A stretch of 64,000 bases of DNA from Paenibacillus sp. BK033 (GTDB lineage Bacteria; Bacillota; Bacilli; Paenibacillales; Paenibacillaceae), in assembly GCF_004345425.1 (NCBI RefSeq), contig NZ_SLVP01000001.1, positions 496,001-560,000 on the forward strand, given 5' to 3'. Under the pieces are notes generated by a model that was given only the letters and a program-made list of their open reading frames with translations, searched no databases and was not told where the DNA came from. Below, one piece after another: positions 8,120 to 16,329 of this stretch (position 1 is its first letter; each line of letters begins with the position of its first letter). Position numbers and translations under genes: made by a program.

Positions 8120-8394
8120 ATGCGACCACTCCGAAAAGACAAAGAGCAATCTTACCTCAAGTTAAATCTTTTATTGAAGGACAAATACGCGGCATTAAAG
8201 GCCTTATTGAAAAAGATACGTATTGTGACGGCGTATTGAATCAAAGCGCTGCAGTTCAATCCGCGCTGAATAGCGTTGGAAAGCTTCAGCTTGAGCATCA
8301 CATGAACAGCTGCGTAATCGAACGGATTCAAGAAGGGGATACAGAGGTTCTCAAAGAGCTTATGGTTACCATGAATAAATTGATCAAACTATAA
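8120..8394 (+). pseudogene. csoR: Frameshifted CsoR-family metal-sensing repressor
   Basis: The C-terminal three quarters read cleanly as a CsoR/FrmR-family four-helix repressor: FIEGQIRGIKGLIEKDTYC, then VQSALNSVGKLQLEHHMNSC and TEVLKELMVTMNKLI. The Cys-His-Cys copper-ligand set (TYC, EHH, NSC) is retained. The N-terminus (ATG 8120, MRPLRKDKEQSYLK) is in a different frame, so one indel near 8158-8172 breaks the gene. If real, the repressor is lost and copZ would be derepressed. Its stop is 13 nt before copZ, consistent with an original csoR-copZ operon under the operator at 8086. Confidence 0.75.
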
Positions 8395-8407
8395 GGCGAG
8401 CGGCCAT

Positions 8408-8611
8408 ATGCAAACTGTAACGCTCAAAGTAGAAGGAATGTCCTGCGAGCATTGCGTCAATACAGTTGAAGGTGCGGTAAAACAAATTGGTGCATCCGGT
8501 AAGATTGATTTGAATGCGGGCTCCGTAACGATTCAATTCGACGAGTCCATAGTGTCGCTTGATTCGATCAAAGAAGCGATTGAAGGGCAAGGCTACGACG
8601 TAGTGGATTAA
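8408..8611 (+). CDS. copZ: Copper chaperone CopZ (heavy-metal-associated domain)
   Basis: A 67-residue protein forming one HMA domain, which carries Cu(I) to the exporting P-type ATPase and to CsoR. The metal motif GMSCEHC lies in the first loop (MxCxxC). The rest (ITVEGAVKQI-like helix, KIDLNAGSVTIQF, IKEAIEGQGYDV) is canonical beta-alpha-beta-beta-alpha-beta. Length is exactly that of CopZ. It is the only complete member of the csoR-copZ-copA trio, which suggests it is retained for copper buffering or has lost its partner recently. Confidence 0.9.
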   Translation: MQTVTLKVEGMSCEHCVNTVEGAVKQIGASGKIDLNAGSVTIQFDESIVSLDSIKEAIEGQGYDVVD

Positions 8612-8663
8612 TTAGCGACGCCTCAGGCGGCTCTGCAGAAGTAATTATTTTTTTCAAAAATAT

Positions 8664-8680
8664 ATACCCCCAAGGGGTAT
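8664..8680. promoter_or_regulatory. Second CsoR-type operator, upstream of the copA remnant
   Basis: ATACCCCCAAGGGGTAT has 7-bp arms (ATACCCC/GGGGTAT) around CAA. It is nearly the same as the site at 8086-8102 and lies 20 bp upstream of the ATG that opens the copA remnant, so copA had its own CsoR-controlled promoter. Confidence 0.75.
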
Positions 8681-8700
8681 TTCACTAAGGTGGATTGACA

Positions 8701-9742
8701 ATGGAAAAAGGTATCCTTGAATTTCGCACTCGAAATACAACGCGACATAAGTCTCCGTAGCGGATATGACGAGAAAGGTCGAACAGCTCGCTTACAAAGC
8801 CATTCGCAAAGAGAAGGAAGCGGCAACGGGCGACTACAAAAAGAAGGAAATTCGTCGCAAAAAGCTGCAGCTAGCGATATCCGCAGTGTTATCTTTTCCC
8901 CTGATGGTCAGCCACTTTTCGTTCACGTCATGGATTTATTTGCCTGATTTTCTGATGAACTCTTTGGTGCAGCTAGCGTTGGCTACCCCGGTTCAATTCA
9001 TTATAGGCCGAGCGCGATGTTGATTACGCTTATATGTTCGCGATGGCCAGGAAATGACCGTCCCGGTTCAAGAGGTCATCATCGAAGATATCGTCCTTGT
9101 AAGACCAGGCGACAAAATCCCGGTGGATGGAGAAGTCGTAGAGGGGAATTCCGCTATCGGCGAATCCATGCTGACCGGCGAAAGCATCCCGGTAGAGAAA
9201 AGAGCCGGCAATGCTGTCATCGGTGCAACAGTGAACAAAAACGGCAGTTGAAACAGATGGGCATTGAAATGATCATGATTACAGGCGATAACATGCGGAC
9301 GGCTCAAGCGATCGCAAATGAGGTTGGTATCGATCATTTGCTCGCCGAAGTGCTGCCGGAAGGCAAGGCGAGGGAAGTAAAAAACTGCAGGCTCAAGGCA
9401 AAAAGGTAGCGATGGCGGGCGATGGCATTAACGATGCGCCGGCTCTGGCAACCGCAGATGTAGGCATCGCCATAGGCGCAGGCCACGGATATCGCGATGG
9501 AAGCCGCTGATGTGACGCTTAGGCGCGGCGAGCTTACTAGCATTGCCGACGCCATTTTCTTAAGCCGCAATACGATGGCTAATATCAAGCAAAACTTGTT
9601 CTGGGCGCTTGGCTACAATACGCTTGGCATACCCATCGCAGCTGTTGGACTTCTCGCGCCTTGGGTCCCGGGTGCCGCGATGGCGCTAAGCTCGGTATCG
9701 GTTGTGTTGAATGCGTTGCGGCTGCAGCGAGTCAAACTGTAA
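8701..9742 (+). pseudogene. copA: Deleted copper-exporting P1B-type ATPase
   Basis: Pieces of a CopA ATPase in the right order but with large losses. 8766-9020 gives the end of an HMA domain (MTRKVEQLAYKAIRK) and the first membrane helices ([28 protein letters not shown]). About 9045-9248 gives the actuator domain with [11 protein letters not shown]. From 9249 the frame resumes at [40 protein letters not shown] and the last two helices. The first HMA CxxC, the CPC membrane motif and the DKTGT phosphorylation site are all gone. Frameshifts also occur near 9380 and 9483. The remnant is about 1.04 kb against about 2.4 kb for an intact gene, so it cannot be functional. Confidence 0.9.
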
Positions 9743-9756
9743 AGGGAGAGGAACAC

Positions 9757-10377
9757 ATGGGGATGGTGAAATTTGCGATCACGCCTGGCTTTGAAGTTGG
9801 AGGGACCATTTTTAAACCGGAGCAGCTTGCGCTTCTCGGGTCGATTATTGGGGAGAAGGCAAGAATTGAACTTACAAACTTCAAGCAGCTGTATGTGGAG
9901 ATGGAAGAGGAAAGCTTCGAAGAAGTAAAGAAAAAGCTGACGGAGAAAGGGCTTGAAATTTATCCGGCAGGATTTGTAACCAAAAGCCTAATAACCTGTA
10001 ACTTTTGTCGCGGCGCCGAAGATGCCGGGGTTGAGATTGCACAAAAGCTAAACCGCGTGATTGCGGGAATAACAATGCCGTCGCCGCTTAGAATCGGATA
10101 CGCCGGTTGTGCCCTCGGCACGAGCGAGCCGCTGCTGAAAGATATCGGAGTCGTGAAAATGCGGGATAACTTCGATATCTATATCGGCGGCGAACCCAAA
10201 TCAATAAAGCCCGCCTTTGCACAATTATTCGTTGCTGGGGTAGATGCGGAACGGATGATGAACATTGTTCAGAGGCTCATTGCGTATTTTCAAACAAACG
10301 GGAAGAATAAGGAGAAGTTCTCCAGGTTTATTGGGCGGATTTCAATGGAAGAGTTACGCAATGCGGTTGCCAGTTAA
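9757..10377 (+). CDS. Small sirohaem-reductase-like protein (NIR_SIR half-repeat)
   Basis: A 206-residue protein equal to one ferredoxin-like half-domain (residues ~5-70, KARIELTNFKQLYVEM) plus one 4Fe-4S/sirohaem-binding half (~75-190) of nitrite/sulfite reductases. Cluster-type cysteines appear in TCNFCRGAE and YAGCALGTSEPLLKDIGVV. In the relatives I recall the second motif is GCPNGCGEPL, so the fourth cysteine position is Thr here. It therefore has three of the four expected ligands, and full sirohaem/4Fe-4S assembly is uncertain. SD AGGGAGAGG precedes ATG 9757. It sits 14 nt after the copA remnant and 23 nt before the response regulator, so it is probably part of the metal-responsive operon. 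Confidence 0.75.
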   Translation: MGMVKFAITPGFEVGGTIFKPEQLALLGSIIGEKARIELTNFKQLYVEMEEESFEEVKKKLTEKGLEIYPAGFVTKSLITCNFCRGAEDAGVEIAQKLNRVIAGITMPSPLRIGYAGCALGTSEPLLKDIGVVKMRDNFDIYIGGEPKSIKPAFAQLFVAGVDAERMMNIVQRLIAYFQTNGKNKEKFSRFIGRISMEELRNAVAS

Positions 10378-10400
10378 GTGAATCGACCGGGGAGGATTTC

Positions 10401-11096
10401 ATGAAGACGATACTGGTGGTAGACGATGAAGAAAAGATTCGCGAGGTCATTGTATCATATTTACGGAAAGACGGATTTCAAACGATTGAAGCGGAAAGAG
10501 GAAATAACGCTCTTGATCTGGTACGCTGCGGAAATATCGATCTTGTAATTTTGGATCTCATGCTTCCCGATCTGTCGGGAGAGGAAGTGTGCAAGTTAAT
10601 TCGGCAGGCGTCTACGATACCGATTATCATGTTAACGGCTAAGGTAACGGAGGACGATCGCGTGAAAGGACTATCCCTCGGCGCAGATGATTACGTTATA
10701 AAACCGTTTAGCACGCGTGAATTGGTTGCTAGAGTGAAGGCTAATCTGCGCCGTGCACATGACGATACTTTGCTCGCTGAAATCATAACGTTTAAGAACG
10801 GAGATCTAACCATCCACCCCTTAAGGCATAAAGTTTTTAAAAACCGCATTTCCATTGCTCTTACGCCAAATGAATATAAATTGTTGCTGACTTTTGCCCG
10901 GCATCCCGGCAGAACCTTTACGCGAGAAGAACTGGTTGAAAAGGTGCTCGGATTTGATTTCGAAGGTGATGCGCGTGCCATTGATCAGCATGTCAAAAAT
11001 CTAAGACAAAAGATAGAGTCCGACCCTAAAAACCCGGCATACGTGATTACCGTTTTTGCCGTAGGCTACCGGTTTGCCGGAGGCGAATCCGCATGA
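10401..11096 (+). CDS. OmpR/PhoB-family response regulator
   Basis: A 231-residue two-component regulator. Residues 1-120 form the receiver domain with acidic pair DD (8-9), phospho-acceptor Asp52 (VILDLMLPD), switch Thr/Lys in MLTAK and DDYVIKPF. Residues ~130-228 form the winged-helix DNA-binding domain ending in VITVFAVGYRFA. SD GGGGAGGA lies 6 nt before ATG. Its stop overlaps the kinase start in an ATGA. It forms an apparent unit with the sirohaem-like protein upstream and the kinase and YdhK lipoprotein downstream. Metal or copper stress is the likeliest signal, inferred from neighbours. Confidence 0.9.
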   Translation: MKTILVVDDEEKIREVIVSYLRKDGFQTIEAERGNNALDLVRCGNIDLVILDLMLPDLSGEEVCKLIRQASTIPIIMLTAKVTEDDRVKGLSLGADDYVIKPFSTRELVARVKANLRRAHDDTLLAEIITFKNGDLTIHPLRHKVFKNRISIALTPNEYKLLLTFARHPGRTFTREELVEKVLGFDFEGDARAIDQHVKNLRQKIESDPKNPAYVITVFAVGYRFAGGESA

Positions 11097-12172
11097 AAGG
11101 GTTATATGCCCGTATCGCAATTGCATGCATTGGCATTGCTTCAGGGGTTCTGCTCATTTCGACGATTACGTTTATCCTTGAAACCCACTATCACCTTTCA
11201 ATGTATCAGCATCAGTCTCAGGATAGGAATATGGCTTCATCGCCGGCATTTGATGCGCATTTTGAGCAGGCGCTTGTTCAATCGGTTCTGTGGACGGCAA
11301 TATTCGGACTTGTACTTGCTATCGTAATCAGCCTCTTTGTGGCAAAACGAATAACGGCACCGCTTATTCAGATGAGGAGTGTTGCTGAACGAATGGCCCA
11401 AGGCGAACTTACTTCCCGTACAGAAGTAAGCGGCAAAGACGAATTGGCCGAACTTGGTCATTCGCTTAACTATTTAGCCGATCAGCTGCTGCTTCAGGAA
11501 CAGCTGCGGAAAACAATGACGGCCGATGCAGCCCATGAATTAAGAACGCCGCTAGCAACGCTTAAAAGCCATATGGAAGCTATGATCGAAGGGGTTTGGG
11601 AACCAACACCCCAGCGGTTGGAGTCTTGTTTTGAAGAGATTGAGCGGCTCCGGTTCCTTGTTGGCGATTTGGAACAATTGACCGAAGTGGAATCGCCGAA
11701 CTTCAGATTGAATTTCAAAGAGGAGAATATTAATTCCATCGTTCGTCATCATATTGGAGCCAGTCAAGCCGCCTTTAAAAATAAGGGAGTGGAGTTGTTA
11801 TTTCAAGGCCAAGGGAATGTCCGTGCATTTATAGACAGGTTGCGCTTTGGGCAGATTATGGCAAATTTGCTCAGCAACGCCTTGAAATTTACACCAACGG
11901 ATGGGAATGTTGCGGTCGCTGTAGCGGAGCAAGGTAACATGGTTTCTATTTCGGTAACGGATACGGGGATCGGGGTTGATGAAAAAGAACTTGCGTTTGT
12001 TTTTGAACGCTTTTATCGTGCGGACAAGTCCCGAGACCGCAATTCCGGAGGGAGCGGAATTGGATTAACGATTGTAAAAAAACTAGTTGAGGCGCATGGA
12101 GGTACAATCGAAATCCGCAGCCAAAAGGGAACAGGAACCACGGTTGAGTTTCGTTTGCCTAAATCGCTATGA
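11093..12172 (+). CDS. Sensor histidine kinase with HAMP domain
   Basis: A 359-residue membrane kinase. TM1 spans about residues 7-29 and TM2 about 64-85, enclosing a short ~35-residue extracellular loop (HLSMYQHQSQDRNM) rich in His and Met. This is a plausible metal-contact region. HAMP follows (~86-138), then HisKA with the phospho-acceptor His148 in DAAHELRTP and a HATPase domain (N box LLSNALKF, G1 DTGIGV, F box FERFYRADKS, G2 GGSGIGL). It overlaps the response regulator by 4 bp. The His/Met-rich loop and copper-gene context suggest copper sensing, but this is inference. Confidence 0.9.
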   Translation: MKGLYARIAIACIGIASGVLLISTITFILETHYHLSMYQHQSQDRNMASSPAFDAHFEQALVQSVLWTAIFGLVLAIVISLFVAKRITAPLIQMRSVAERMAQGELTSRTEVSGKDELAELGHSLNYLADQLLLQEQLRKTMTADAAHELRTPLATLKSHMEAMIEGVWEPTPQRLESCFEEIERLRFLVGDLEQLTEVESPNFRLNFKEENINSIVRHHIGASQAAFKNKGVELLFQGQGNVRAFIDRLRFGQIMANLLSNALKFTPTDGNVAVAVAEQGNMVSISVTDTGIGVDEKELAFVFERFYRADKSRDRNSGGSGIGLTIVKKLVEAHGGTIEIRSQKGTGTTVEFRLPKSL

Positions 12173-12251
12173 TCGTTCTCATAAGATCTACACAACTATT
12201 TATTAGAATGAAAGGAGATTAGAATTATTGCCAATGGAAGGGGTTAATGTA

Positions 12252-12821
12252 ATGAAGAAGATTGTTATACTCGGAGCTGCTGTGATCCTGGCTGTTGCTT
12301 TAAGTGCTTGCGGTAAAAGCTCGGACCAAGGAAAGGCTGCAAACAACAGTCAACAGGGAATGAATATGAACCATTCCGGAATGAACATGGAACATTCATC
12401 TTCGGATAAGCTTCCTGCAGGTCTTAAAGAAGCCGAAAATCCTAAATTTAAGGTGGGGAGTCAAGCCGTTATACTTGATGACCATATGCCTGGCATGAAA
12501 GGCGCGACCGCAACTATCGTTGGTGCATACGACACTACGGTTTATGCCGTTTCGTACGTTCCGACAACAGGCGGGGAAAAGGTTGCGAATCATAAGTGGG
12601 TTGTTCAAGAGGAAATTAGGAATGCGGATGATAAACCATTTGCCAAGGGGGATGAAGTGACGCTAATGGCTGACCATATGAAGGGCATGAATGGAGCCAA
12701 AGCAACGATTGATTCTGCCCAACAAACAACCGTTTATGTGGTGGATTATACACCGACTACGGGTGGCGCACCTGTTAAAAACCACAAATGGGTGACACAA
12801 AGTGAGCTTTCTGCCAAGTAA
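12252..12821 (+). CDS. YdhK/DUF1541 family lipoprotein
   Basis: A 189-residue secreted lipoprotein. The signal peptide MKKIVILGAAVILAVALSAC ends in a lipobox with Cys20. It is followed by a Met/His-rich linker (MNMNHSGMNMEH), then two DUF1541 repeats of about 60 residues (VILDDHMPGMKGATATI ... HKWVVQEE and VTLMADHMKGMNGAKATI ... HKWVTQSE). The doubled architecture is that of YdhK. ATG 12252 is chosen because it gives a canonical signal peptide and follows GAAGGGG; in-frame TTG 12228 and ATG 12234 also exist. The Met/His motifs and the two-component pair immediately upstream suggest extracytoplasmic metal binding. No enzymatic function is known. Confidence 0.85.
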   Translation: MKKIVILGAAVILAVALSACGKSSDQGKAANNSQQGMNMNHSGMNMEHSSSDKLPAGLKEAENPKFKVGSQAVILDDHMPGMKGATATIVGAYDTTVYAVSYVPTTGGEKVANHKWVVQEEIRNADDKPFAKGDEVTLMADHMKGMNGAKATIDSAQQTTVYVVDYTPTTGGAPVKNHKWVTQSELSAK

Positions 12822-12838
12822 GTTTAATGTCTCTCTCT

Positions 12839-13049
12839 AATTCAAAAACGACTGAAATCAATAAAGCGGATGTTGCAGGAAATCCCAAGTTACACGGCAG
12901 TGTCGTTATCAGCTTAGATTCATTGATTCCATAGAAGTCGAACATCAATAAAGGTACATACAATTGCAAGCACGGATGAGTCGGAACAGGAAGATGATCC
13001 GGCTAATCAAGTAATGCAGGCGATGCCTGTATACTTTAGGGACAACTGA
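12839..13049 (+). pseudogene. Possible gene remnant, unrecognised
   Basis: Coding-like translation in two frames: TEINKADVAGNPKLHGSVV-ISLDSLIP, ending at TAG about 12933, then in another frame IASTDESEQEDDPANQVMQA ending PVYFRDN and TGA 13047-13049. Together they resemble the C-terminal part of one protein split by an indel. There is no start codon or SD. I do not recognise a family. Confidence 0.3.
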
Positions 13050-13075
13050 GTGATTTCAGCTGTCCCTTTTGTTGT
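13038..13075 (+). terminator. Terminator after the YdhK region
   Basis: AGGGACA(A)CTGA and TCAG(C)TGTCCCT form a long stem, followed by TTTT. It closes the metal-locus transcription unit and faces the end of the minus-strand AraC gene. Confidence 0.8.
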
Positions 13076-13096
13076 TTCCTAACCCTCCTGTTAGGG

Positions 13097-13936
13097 TTAG
13101 TTGTGTCCGGCACCCCGGAGTATTCGGAATTGTTCCGGAGTCATTCCCTCTGACTTTCGGAACCTTTGAATGAAGTATGTACTGTTTGCAAAACCGACTA
13201 ATTCAGCAATATTTTTTATGGTCATGCTCGTCGATACCAGTAGGTTTTTGGATTGGAGAATACGGCATTCCGTTAAATACTCAATCGGAGTCTTTCCAAT
13301 TAAGCTGTGGAACTGCCTGCTGAAATGCGATGGACTGCAGCTAGCTTGTGATGACATCTGTTCGAGCGTGAGCGGCTCACGGCAGTGTGAGCGTATCCAC
13401 TCCGCTGCCTCGGTTAGCCTTTCCCGCATTCCGGGTTTAGGGATGCCCTCCATAGTCTCGGCGTGCTGGACGATTAGAGCGATCATTTCGTAAGTAAGGG
13501 CAGATAATCTCGCTGCTCCTTCTTGCATTGGAGGCATGCGGAAGTCCAACAATTCTGACCACAGCTGGTCAAGCCGTGAGACTCCTTCCCACGAGAAGAG
13601 CCAAGGCTCTCGTTCCCCGCGTCCGTGCAATAGCGCACCCAAACCGCGAGCCGTAAAATGAACCCATCTGATATCCCATGGCTCCATGCTGTCAGCGTAG
13701 TAGTGCTGTGGCACACCTGGTCCGTAAAGAAAGCCGGTGCCGCTTTTCAGTTCCACGGTTTTCTCTCCGATCCGAACGTATCCCTTACCCGCCCGAACGA
13801 TATGCCAGTTGTATGTGGTAAGTCCATTCGGCCGGTTCTCGTAATGTTCTAGCTCGTTTGCATAGTGGCCAAATGATTCTGGGTAACAGGGAAAGCGTTC
13901 GAATCGCGGATCCGGAACAAAGTGATTTATGCGCAA
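13097..13936 (-). CDS. AraC-family regulator of the beta-galactosidase gene
   Basis: A ~279-residue AraC/XylS-type regulator. The N-terminal part (residues ~5-160) is a cupin-like sugar-sensing domain (IVRAGKGYVRIGEKTVEL, GFLYGPGVPQHYYAD). The C-terminal ~100 residues hold two helix-turn-helix motifs (LTLEQMSSQASCSPSHFSRQF and IKNIAELVGFANSTYFIQRF, ending MTPEQFR). On the minus strand GAGGTGAG precedes a TTG at 13936, so this start is preferred over the upstream in-frame ATG at 13972. It is transcribed divergently from the GH42 gene with about 140 bp between starts, the usual arrangement for a local activator responding to a galactoside. Confidence 0.85.
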   Translation of the reverse strand: MRINHFVPDPRFERFPCYPESFGHYANELEHYENRPNGLTTYNWHIVRAGKGYVRIGEKTVELKSGTGFLYGPGVPQHYYADSMEPWDIRWVHFTARGLGALLHGRGEREPWLFSWEGVSRLDQLWSELLDFRMPPMQEGAARLSALTYEMIALIVQHAETMEGIPKPGMRERLTEAAEWIRSHCREPLTLEQMSSQASCSPSHFSRQFHSLIGKTPIEYLTECRILQSKNLLVSTSMTIKNIAELVGFANSTYFIQRFRKSEGMTPEQFRILRGAGHN

Positions 13937-13960
13937 TGATCTCACCTCAAATAGCAAAAT

Positions 13961-13990
13961 TGTGATATGCAAAGCAAAAAAATGTGATTT
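13961..13990. promoter_or_regulatory. Candidate AraC half-sites in the araC/GH42 intergenic region
   Basis: TGTGATATGC at 13961 and TGTGATTTAATGC at 13983 form a direct repeat with 22-bp spacing, about two helical turns, as AraC-family dimers usually bind. Assignment to the adjacent regulator rests on position. Confidence 0.35.
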
Positions 13991-14073
13991 AATGCTCTTT
14001 TTATAAATAATATAATTAATCTATTGAATGAATAGCAAGCAAAATAATGATATTGGAAATGGAGAATTATCAG

Positions 14074-16059
14074 ATGAGAATGGGAATGGATTACTATCCG
14101 GAGCATTGGGACCGCTCCATGTGGGAGGAAGATGCGAAGCTCATGCAAGATACAGGCATCAGCCTGATTCGTGTTGCTGAATTCGCGTGGTCTAGACTAG
14201 AGCCGACAGAAGGTTGTTACGATTTCGCGTGGCTCGATGATGCAATCGATACATTCGCAAGACATGGGATACAGGTGGTCATCGGAACGCCGACCTGCAC
14301 ACCGCCTAACTGGCTGGTGAAGGAGTATCCGGACGTGTTGCCGATAGACCATCAGCTACATCCACACTATCCCGGAGTTCGGGGGCACCGATGTTTTAAC
14401 AGCCCATCCATGAGGCGTTACTCAGCATTAATCGTGGAGAAGCTTGCCCTACATTATGCGAATAATACAGCAATTATCGGTTGGCAGATTGATAACGAGT
14501 TCGGATTGCAGGAGTGCAATTGCGAGCATTGCAATTTGCGGTTTCGGACTTGGCTGCAGGATAAGTATGGTTCGATCGACGCAATCAACGCGGCTTGGGG
14601 TACAGTGGTATGGAGCGGTGAATATAGCGATTGGTCACAGATCACTACCCCGCTTGGGGGTACTAGACATAAGAATCCATCTTATTTACTGGACTACAAA
14701 CGTTTCGAGACCGCTTCTGTGGTTGAATTCCAACAGATGCAATTGAACATCTTGAAGGAGCATTGCCCGAACCATTTCGTTACCCATAACATTTGGAGTT
14801 ATCCGATGAGCTTGGATTACTATAAGCTTTGCGAAAATTTAGATTTGGTTTCCCTTGATTACTATCCGAGTACAAGTCCCGAAAAAACTGTTGCGAGTGG
14901 ATACAGCGGGGCATTGACCTTGGATTTGACGCGCGGAATCAAAAGGCAAAATTTCTGGATCATGGAGACCATTAGCGGTCCTCCAGGCTGCTGGATGCCG
15001 ATGTGGCGTACGCCGCATCCTGGATTTATTCGAGCGTTTGCTTGGCAATGCATCGCGCGTGGTGCGGATACTTTGGTCCACTTCCGATGGCGGAGCGCTC
15101 CGTCGGGAGCAGAACAATTCTGGCACGGGCTGATTGACCATAGCAATGTGCCCGGCAGGCGATTCGAAGAATATCGTGGACTGTGCCAAGAAGTACAGAA
15201 ACTTGCTCCGCTCTTAGAAGGAACAAAGGTACAGAGCGAAGCGGTCATCCTTCATTCGCATGATCAATATAACGCGTTTCAGATGCAGCCTCAAGTAGAT
15301 GGAATGGATTATTTCGATAATATAAAAACGATTCATCGCGCCTTCACTAAACTAGGCATTATGACAGATGTACTGAACGAGAATGAAGATCTAAGCGGAT
15401 ATAAGCTCATTGTGGCTCCTTCCCTCTTTTTGCTCGACCCGGAGCTCGCGTCTCGTATGGAGGAATACGTAAAGAATGGGGCAACTCTCGTATTGATGCC
15501 TCGTACTGGTGTGAAGAATCAAAATAATGTATGTTGGATTCGCCCTTTACCCGGACCGTTTGCCGATGCTGCGGGGGTCGTTGTAGCTGAGTATGATCCG
15601 ATTGGAAGAGATGCCCATACTATTCGCTGGCAGAACAAGTCTTATTCCTGCAGTCAATGGTGCGACATATTAACACCTCAAAGCGCGGAACCGATAGCCT
15701 ATTATGAAGACGATTTCTTCGCCGGTCAGACTGCAGCAACCGTTCACGCTTTGGGTAAAGGGAAGGTTTACTATTTGGGAACGTTTCCCGAGGAAGATTT
15801 CTATGTAGACTTCTTCCAGGCTGCGGCAGAGAAATCTGGAATTCACTTCTTCTCTGGATTGCCGGAAGGTGTTCAAATCTCATTGCGCGCGAATGAATCA
15901 ACACGATATTTGTTCTTAATGAACCTTACGCGAAAGCAACAGACAGTGCAGCTTGACCGGATATATCGAAGTATCATTAACCATAGAGATATTGACCATG
16001 CCTTAATCATGGATCCATATGCGGTCGAAATCGTGGAGCTTCCACGAAAAAACGCATAG
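14074..16059 (+). CDS. GH42 beta-galactosidase
   Basis: A 661-residue cytosolic glycoside hydrolase family 42 enzyme that cleaves terminal beta-galactosides. It begins MRMGMDYYPEHWD, typical for GH42. The acid/base is Glu142 in QIDNEFG and the nucleophile Glu298 in WIMETISGPPG, counted from ATG 14074. The zinc-type cluster ECNCEHC follows the acid/base. The trimerisation domain (~390-590, glutamine-amidotransferase-like fold) and the C-terminal beta domain are present. GGAG at 14061-14064 fits ATG 14074; ATG 14047 in frame is an alternative that adds 9 residues. There is no signal peptide, so it acts on imported oligosaccharides. It is divergent from its AraC regulator. Confidence 0.9.
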   Translation: MRMGMDYYPEHWDRSMWEEDAKLMQDTGISLIRVAEFAWSRLEPTEGCYDFAWLDDAIDTFARHGIQVVIGTPTCTPPNWLVKEYPDVLPIDHQLHPHYPGVRGHRCFNSPSMRRYSALIVEKLALHYANNTAIIGWQIDNEFGLQECNCEHCNLRFRTWLQDKYGSIDAINAAWGTVVWSGEYSDWSQITTPLGGTRHKNPSYLLDYKRFETASVVEFQQMQLNILKEHCPNHFVTHNIWSYPMSLDYYKLCENLDLVSLDYYPSTSPEKTVASGYSGALTLDLTRGIKRQNFWIMETISGPPGCWMPMWRTPHPGFIRAFAWQCIARGADTLVHFRWRSAPSGAEQFWHGLIDHSNVPGRRFEEYRGLCQEVQKLAPLLEGTKVQSEAVILHSHDQYNAFQMQPQVDGMDYFDNIKTIHRAFTKLGIMTDVLNENEDLSGYKLIVAPSLFLLDPELASRMEEYVKNGATLVLMPRTGVKNQNNVCWIRPLPGPFADAAGVVVAEYDPIGRDAHTIRWQNKSYSCSQWCDILTPQSAEPIAYYEDDFFAGQTAATVHALGKGKVYYLGTFPEEDFYVDFFQAAAEKSGIHFFSGLPEGVQISLRANESTRYLFLMNLTRKQQTVQLDRIYRSIINHRDIDHALIMDPYAVEIVELPRKNA

Positions 16060-16125
16060 CTGATTTGGGCATACCAAAGGGATACCCCAGTTCCCACCAA
16101 GCGACAATCGTATTTTTAACTTTTA

Positions 16126-16152
16126 CGCAACCATTACAGGTTGCGTTTTTTA
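16126..16152 (+). terminator. Terminator after the GH42 gene
   Basis: CGCAACC and GGTTGCG form a 7-bp stem with a 6-nt loop, followed by T6. Confidence 0.85.
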
Positions 16153-16329
16153 TTGGTGGGGAGATCAGATCAAGACCGATACTCCTGCCTTATATTCCTA
16201 TTTCCCCGGTATAAAAATAGAAACAATCCTCGCTATGAGGGATAGTAATATGTCTCATAATATGTTTATATTAAATCACAATAATTAACATATTTTTCAT
16301 TGAAATAAGTAGAGGGAGGCTGTCGGGTT

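Noticed and set aside
14839..15248. Overlapping minus-strand frames opposite the GH42 gene
   Set aside because: Complete overlap with an intact catalytic gene; no start signals.
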